From Akkermansiaceae bacterium (GTDB lineage: Bacteria; Verrucomicrobiota; Verrucomicrobiia; Verrucomicrobiales; Akkermansiaceae), in assembly GCA_023301645.1 (NCBI GenBank), contig JALZUH010000141.1:1-8408 (forward strand): 8,408 bases of DNA. Reading direction: 5' to 3'. The notes under the pieces are model-generated. The model was not told the DNA's origin and did not search any database. It saw only the letters and a list, made by a program, of their open reading frames with translations. This document shows, piece after piece, positions 5,633 to 8,408 of this stretch. Positions within the stretch are counted from its first letter, which is position 1; each line of letters begins with the position of its first letter. Both the position numbers and the translations under genes were made by a program.

Positions 5633-7018
5633 TTAGCCTTTGCCAATCGAGTAAACTTCAAAGCCTTGAGCCTTGAGAGCCTCATGATTGAGAAGACTTC
5701 TACCATCAAAGAGGAAGGCGGGTTTAAACATCTTCTCTAGCACGGTGTCAAAGTCCACATCAGAAAATTCATCCCATTCTGTAAGCACAGCCACACCGTG
5801 CGCGCCCTCAGCAGCCTCTTCACATGAGTTTGTAATGACTAATTGCTTATCGAGCATTTCTTGCGACACACCTACATGAAGTAAATCTCGGTGGATGATA
5901 TTTACAGGGACTTTCGGGTCATAGAGAGCGACTTCCGCGCCCTCCATAAGTAGGTCACGACAGACATAAATAGCAGCTGACTCACGGGTGTCATTGGTAT
6001 CTTTCTTGAAGGCAAAACCCCATATTCCAATGCGCTTACCACGCACGGTATTGAAGAGCGCTTCGACTATTTTTTCAGAAAATCGGCTCTTCTGCCAATC
6101 GTTCATCGTAATGACTGTATTCCAATATGCAGCGACTTCGGGGAGACCGAAGTGCTCAGAAAGGTAGACTAGATTAAGGATGTCTTTTTGGAAGCATGAG
6201 CCACCAAAACCAACGGAAGATTTGAGAAACTTCGGACCAATACGCGAATCCGTGCCAATGGCTCGGCTCACCTCATCCACATCTGCTCCAGTCGCCTCGC
6301 AAAGAGCTGAAATGGAGTTAATCGATGAAATACGCTGTGCTAAGAATGCATTAGCCACGAGTTTGGATAGCTCAGATGACCATAGATTTGTCTTAATGAT
6401 ACGCTCAGTTGGCACCCACCGTTCATAAATACTCGCTAGGGTATTGATCGCCTCTTGACCTTCGGGAGAGGGATCACCACCAATGAGAATACGGTCTGGA
6501 TTTTCAAGATCGCTCATTGCCGTTCCCTCTGCGAGAAATTCTGGATTTGAGAGAACTTGAAATTTCCCTTCATTGCAGTTGGCACTCAAAATAGTGCGCA
6601 TGGCAGCTGCGGTGCGCACGGGTATGGTGCTTTTTTCAACAATGATCTTAGGCCCTGTCGAAACCTTAGCAATCATACGCGCAGCACCTTCTACATAACA
6701 GAGGTCCGCAGCACGACCCGCTCCCATACCATATGTCTTCGTAGGAGTCCCCACAGAGACAAAGATTATATCGGCCGCAGCAATGGCAGCTTCTACATCG
6801 GTAGAGATAAAGAGGTTCTTACCTAGCGATCCGGCAACAATCTCCTCGAGACCAGGCTCATAGATAGGCAGTTGATCAGAGTTCCATGCCGCGACTCTTT
6901 CCTCATTAAGGTCTACGACATCGACTCTGATATCAGGGCACTTCGAGGCGATCATTGCCATCGTTGGTCCGCCCACATAGCCCGCGCCGATACAGCAAAT
7001 TCTTTGAGGTGTTTTCAT
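5633..7018 (-). CDS. ugd: UDP-glucose 6-dehydrogenase, animal-like type
   Basis: A 461-residue enzyme that oxidises UDP-glucose twice with NAD+ to UDP-glucuronate in the cytoplasm. The N-terminal NAD domain has ICCIGAGYVGGPT (7-19). Next come YEPGLEEIV (53-61), VSVGTPTKTYGMGAGRAADL (87-106), EKSTIPVR (128-135) and LSNPEFLAEGTA (156-167) with E160. The central domain has SSELSKLVANAFLAQR (214-229) with K219 and N223, and the FGGSCFQKD active site (271-279) with nucleophile C275 and D279. The C-terminal UDP-binding part has GFAFKKDTNDTRES (334-347). These blocks match human UGDH almost word for word (C276, K220, D280, E161 there), much more closely than short bacterial Ugd proteins such as the E. 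coli enzyme. T131, in the loop that controls UDP-xylose feedback in the human enzyme, is present. It starts 44 nt after the cysN-type gene stops and feeds the UXS-type gene downstream. Very secure. Confidence 0.97.
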   Translation of the reverse strand: MKTPQRICCIGAGYVGGPTMAMIASKCPDIRVDVVDLNEERVAAWNSDQLPIYEPGLEEIVAGSLGKNLFISTDVEAAIAAADIIFVSVGTPTKTYGMGAGRAADLCYVEGAARMIAKVSTGPKIIVEKSTIPVRTAAAMRTILSANCNEGKFQVLSNPEFLAEGTAMSDLENPDRILIGGDPSPEGQEAINTLASIYERWVPTERIIKTNLWSSELSKLVANAFLAQRISSINSISALCEATGADVDEVSRAIGTDSRIGPKFLKSSVGFGGSCFQKDILNLVYLSEHFGLPEVAAYWNTVITMNDWQKSRFSEKIVEALFNTVRGKRIGIWGFAFKKDTNDTRESAAIYVCRDLLMEGAEVALYDPKVPVNIIHRDLLHVGVSQEMLDKQLVITNSCEEAAEGAHGVAVLTEWDEFSDVDFDTVLEKMFKPAFLFDGRSLLNHEALKAQGFEVYSIGKG

Positions 7019-7062
7019 AAGGTATCTATAGCACGAAAGCTAATTAGCAACAAGAACGCGCT

Positions 7063-8349
7063 CTAGGCAATCATGCCAGCAGCGACCGTTTCATTGGTCA
7101 ATACATCAATAAGGATGAATGACCCTGTGACTCTATTCTGCTTGTAGCTGTCATAGATCAATGGTGCCGAAGTGCGCAGAGAGATGCGCCCGATATCATT
7201 GAGCTTAAATCCGAGGTCATCATCGGCTTTGTGCAGTGTATTGATATTCACCTTATATTTCACATCTTTAATCACGGCCTTAGCTTCATTAGATGTATGA
7301 CGAACAATATATTTACCATTCGGTGCCATTGGCTTATCAGCAAACCAACAAATCATCGCCTCGATATCCTGACCAACTTCTGGTGGATTATTGGCCTTAA
7401 CGATCATATCTCCACGAGAAATATCAATTTCGTCCTCAAGGGTCATCGTGACCGAAAGCGGGCTAAATGCTTCATCAAGCTCTTCCTTAGCTGAGTGGAT
7501 CGCCTTCACCTTAGTCACAAAGCCCGATGGCTGAATAGTTACCTCGTCACCTTTTCTAAATACACCACCAGCTACGCGACCAGCATAACCACGGAAGTCG
7601 TGCCACTCATCCGACTGCGGGCGAATGACCCACTGCACAGGTAGGCGAGCTTCGACATGATTCTCCTGATTGCCTACATAGACCGTCTCGAGGTGGTAAA
7701 GCAGTGTTGAGCCTTTATACCAGTCCATGTTTTCTGACTTATCGACAACATTATCGCCATTGAGTGCACTAATGGGGATAAAACTAATATCAACGACATT
7801 ATCAAGCCGTGAAGCAAAGTCCTTATATTCAGCTACGATCTCGTTGTAGGCCTCTTGTGAGTAGTCCACGAGGTCCATTTTATTTACGCAAACCACAATG
7901 TGCTGAATACGCAATAGGCTCGCAATAAACGAATGACGGCAGGTCTGCTCGATAACACCCTTACGTGCATCAACGAGGATGATGGCGAGGTTAGCCGTTG
8001 AGGCACCGGTAACCATGTTTCGGGTATACTGAATATGCCCGGGTGTGTCTGCGATGATGAACTTACGCTTAGGTGTTGCGAAGTAACGGTAGGCTACGTC
8101 AATAGTAATGCCCTGCTCGCGTTCGGCCTTAAGACCGTCGGTAAGGAGAGCAAGGTTAATGTTTTCATCGCCTCTAGATTTGCTAGAGGATTCTACTGCT
8201 GCCATTTGGTCATCAAAGGTGTTCTTTGAATCATACAGCAATCTTCCGATAAGGGTCGACTTACCATCGTCCACGCTCCCTGCTGTCGTAAAACGCAGTA
8301 GATCCATGTCAAGGTAGCCAGAAGTTTCAGTCTTGTCGTTTGAGCTCAT
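7063..8349 (-). CDS. cysN: Sulfate adenylyltransferase subunit 1 (GTPase subunit, CysN type)
   Basis: A 428-residue translational GTPase-like protein. CysN with CysD forms ATP sulfurylase, which makes adenosine 5'-phosphosulfate from ATP and sulfate, driven by GTP hydrolysis. All G motifs are present: P-loop GSVDDGKS (24-31), the GITI switch (80-83), DTPGH (101-105), NKMD (156-159) and SAL (194-196). FTTAGSVDDGKSTLIGRLLYD and KAEREQGITIDVAYRYF are hallmark CysN blocks that separate it from EF-Tu, and the ending TNETVAAGMIA is typical. It is a stand-alone CysN without a fused APS kinase (CysC) domain and is somewhat shorter than the E. coli protein. The ATG at 8349 is preceded by an A+T-rich leader (GAATTTTTTAATA) without a Shine-Dalgarno site. 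Its partner CysD is not in the window; if present it probably lies just upstream. Position before polysaccharide genes suggests either a cysteine-pathway neighbour or sulfate supply for sugar sulfation. Confidence 0.95.
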   Translation of the reverse strand: MSSNDKTETSGYLDMDLLRFTTAGSVDDGKSTLIGRLLYDSKNTFDDQMAAVESSSKSRGDENINLALLTDGLKAEREQGITIDVAYRYFATPKRKFIIADTPGHIQYTRNMVTGASTANLAIILVDARKGVIEQTCRHSFIASLLRIQHIVVCVNKMDLVDYSQEAYNEIVAEYKDFASRLDNVVDISFIPISALNGDNVVDKSENMDWYKGSTLLYHLETVYVGNQENHVEARLPVQWVIRPQSDEWHDFRGYAGRVAGGVFRKGDEVTIQPSGFVTKVKAIHSAKEELDEAFSPLSVTMTLEDEIDISRGDMIVKANNPPEVGQDIEAMICWFADKPMAPNGKYIVRHTSNEAKAVIKDVKYKVNINTLHKADDDLGFKLNDIGRISLRTSAPLIYDSYKQNRVTGSFILIDVLTNETVAAGMIA

Positions 8350-8408
8350 TATTAAAAAATTCTATTTAAAAAGTTAATTGATAGGTCAGGTATTGGCTTT
8401 ATCGGCTT

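Noticed and set aside
5542..5709. N-terminal extension of the UDP-glucuronate decarboxylase to an ATG at 5709 (56 extra residues)
   Set aside because: It would overlap ugd by 77 nt. The extension is not a membrane anchor like that of animal UXS and reads as translated intergenic and antiphase coding DNA.
8350..8408. End of an upstream gene (cysD) or a promoter before cysN
   Set aside because: One minus-strand frame is open from the edge to a stop at 8354-8352, but its 18 residues do not resemble a CysD C-terminus. No convincing -35/-10 pair is seen in the A+T-rich leader.
1..8408. CRISPR arrays, tRNA or rRNA genes, insertion sequences, prophage or defence genes
   Set aside because: No regularly spaced repeats, RNA gene signatures, transposase motifs or phage-like genes were seen. 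The window is filled by polysaccharide and sulfate-activation genes.

Overview
The window is one densely packed, unidirectional gene cluster. Every supportable gene lies on the minus strand, so transcription runs from high to low coordinates. No gap between genes exceeds about 115 nt. In transcription order it contains: a sulfate adenylyltransferase GTPase subunit (cysN-type, 8349-7063); an animal-like UDP-glucose 6-dehydrogenase (7018-5633); a UDP-glucuronate decarboxylase/UDP-xylose synthase (5541-4612); a two-domain protein joining a small nucleotidyltransferase to a short GHMP-kinase-like domain (4497-3418); a GT26 (WecG/TagA/CpsF) glycosyltransferase (3382-2639); a plant-like GDP-mannose 3,5-epimerase (2571-1585); a second GT26 glycosyltransferase (1483-692); and the N-terminal 227 residues of a hydrophobic membrane protein, probably a flippase or polymerase, that runs off the left edge (682-1).

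The cluster reads as an extracellular, capsular or O-antigen-like polysaccharide locus. Ugd and Uxs convert UDP-glucose to UDP-glucuronate and then UDP-xylose. The GME homologue would convert GDP-mannose to GDP-L-galactose (and possibly GDP-L-gulose). The nucleotidyltransferase/kinase-like fusion may phosphorylate and activate a further sugar. Two GT26 enzymes transfer sugars onto lipid-linked intermediates, and the membrane protein would handle export or polymerisation. A sulfate-activation gene directly upstream on the same strand suggests, but does not prove, that the polymer is sulfated.

The organism is a bacterium of moderate G+C content. None of the starts has a convincing Shine-Dalgarno sequence except a weak AAAGGA before the membrane protein. 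That fits groups that rarely use Shine-Dalgarno sites, such as Bacteroidota, and some Verrucomicrobiota. The lineage is a low-confidence guess, with Verrucomicrobiota or another PVC or marine group as my first choice. The membrane protein gene is visibly richer in A+T than its neighbours, as is common for wzx/wzy-type genes.

The longer intergenic gaps carry small inverted repeats: a perfect 6-bp stem after ugd, a perfect 8-bp stem after the epimerase gene, and a 5-bp stem after uxs. None has a good U-tract. The most unusual item is the nucleotidyltransferase/GHMP-kinase fusion. It has the domain logic of HldE or FKP but a different domain order and different folds.
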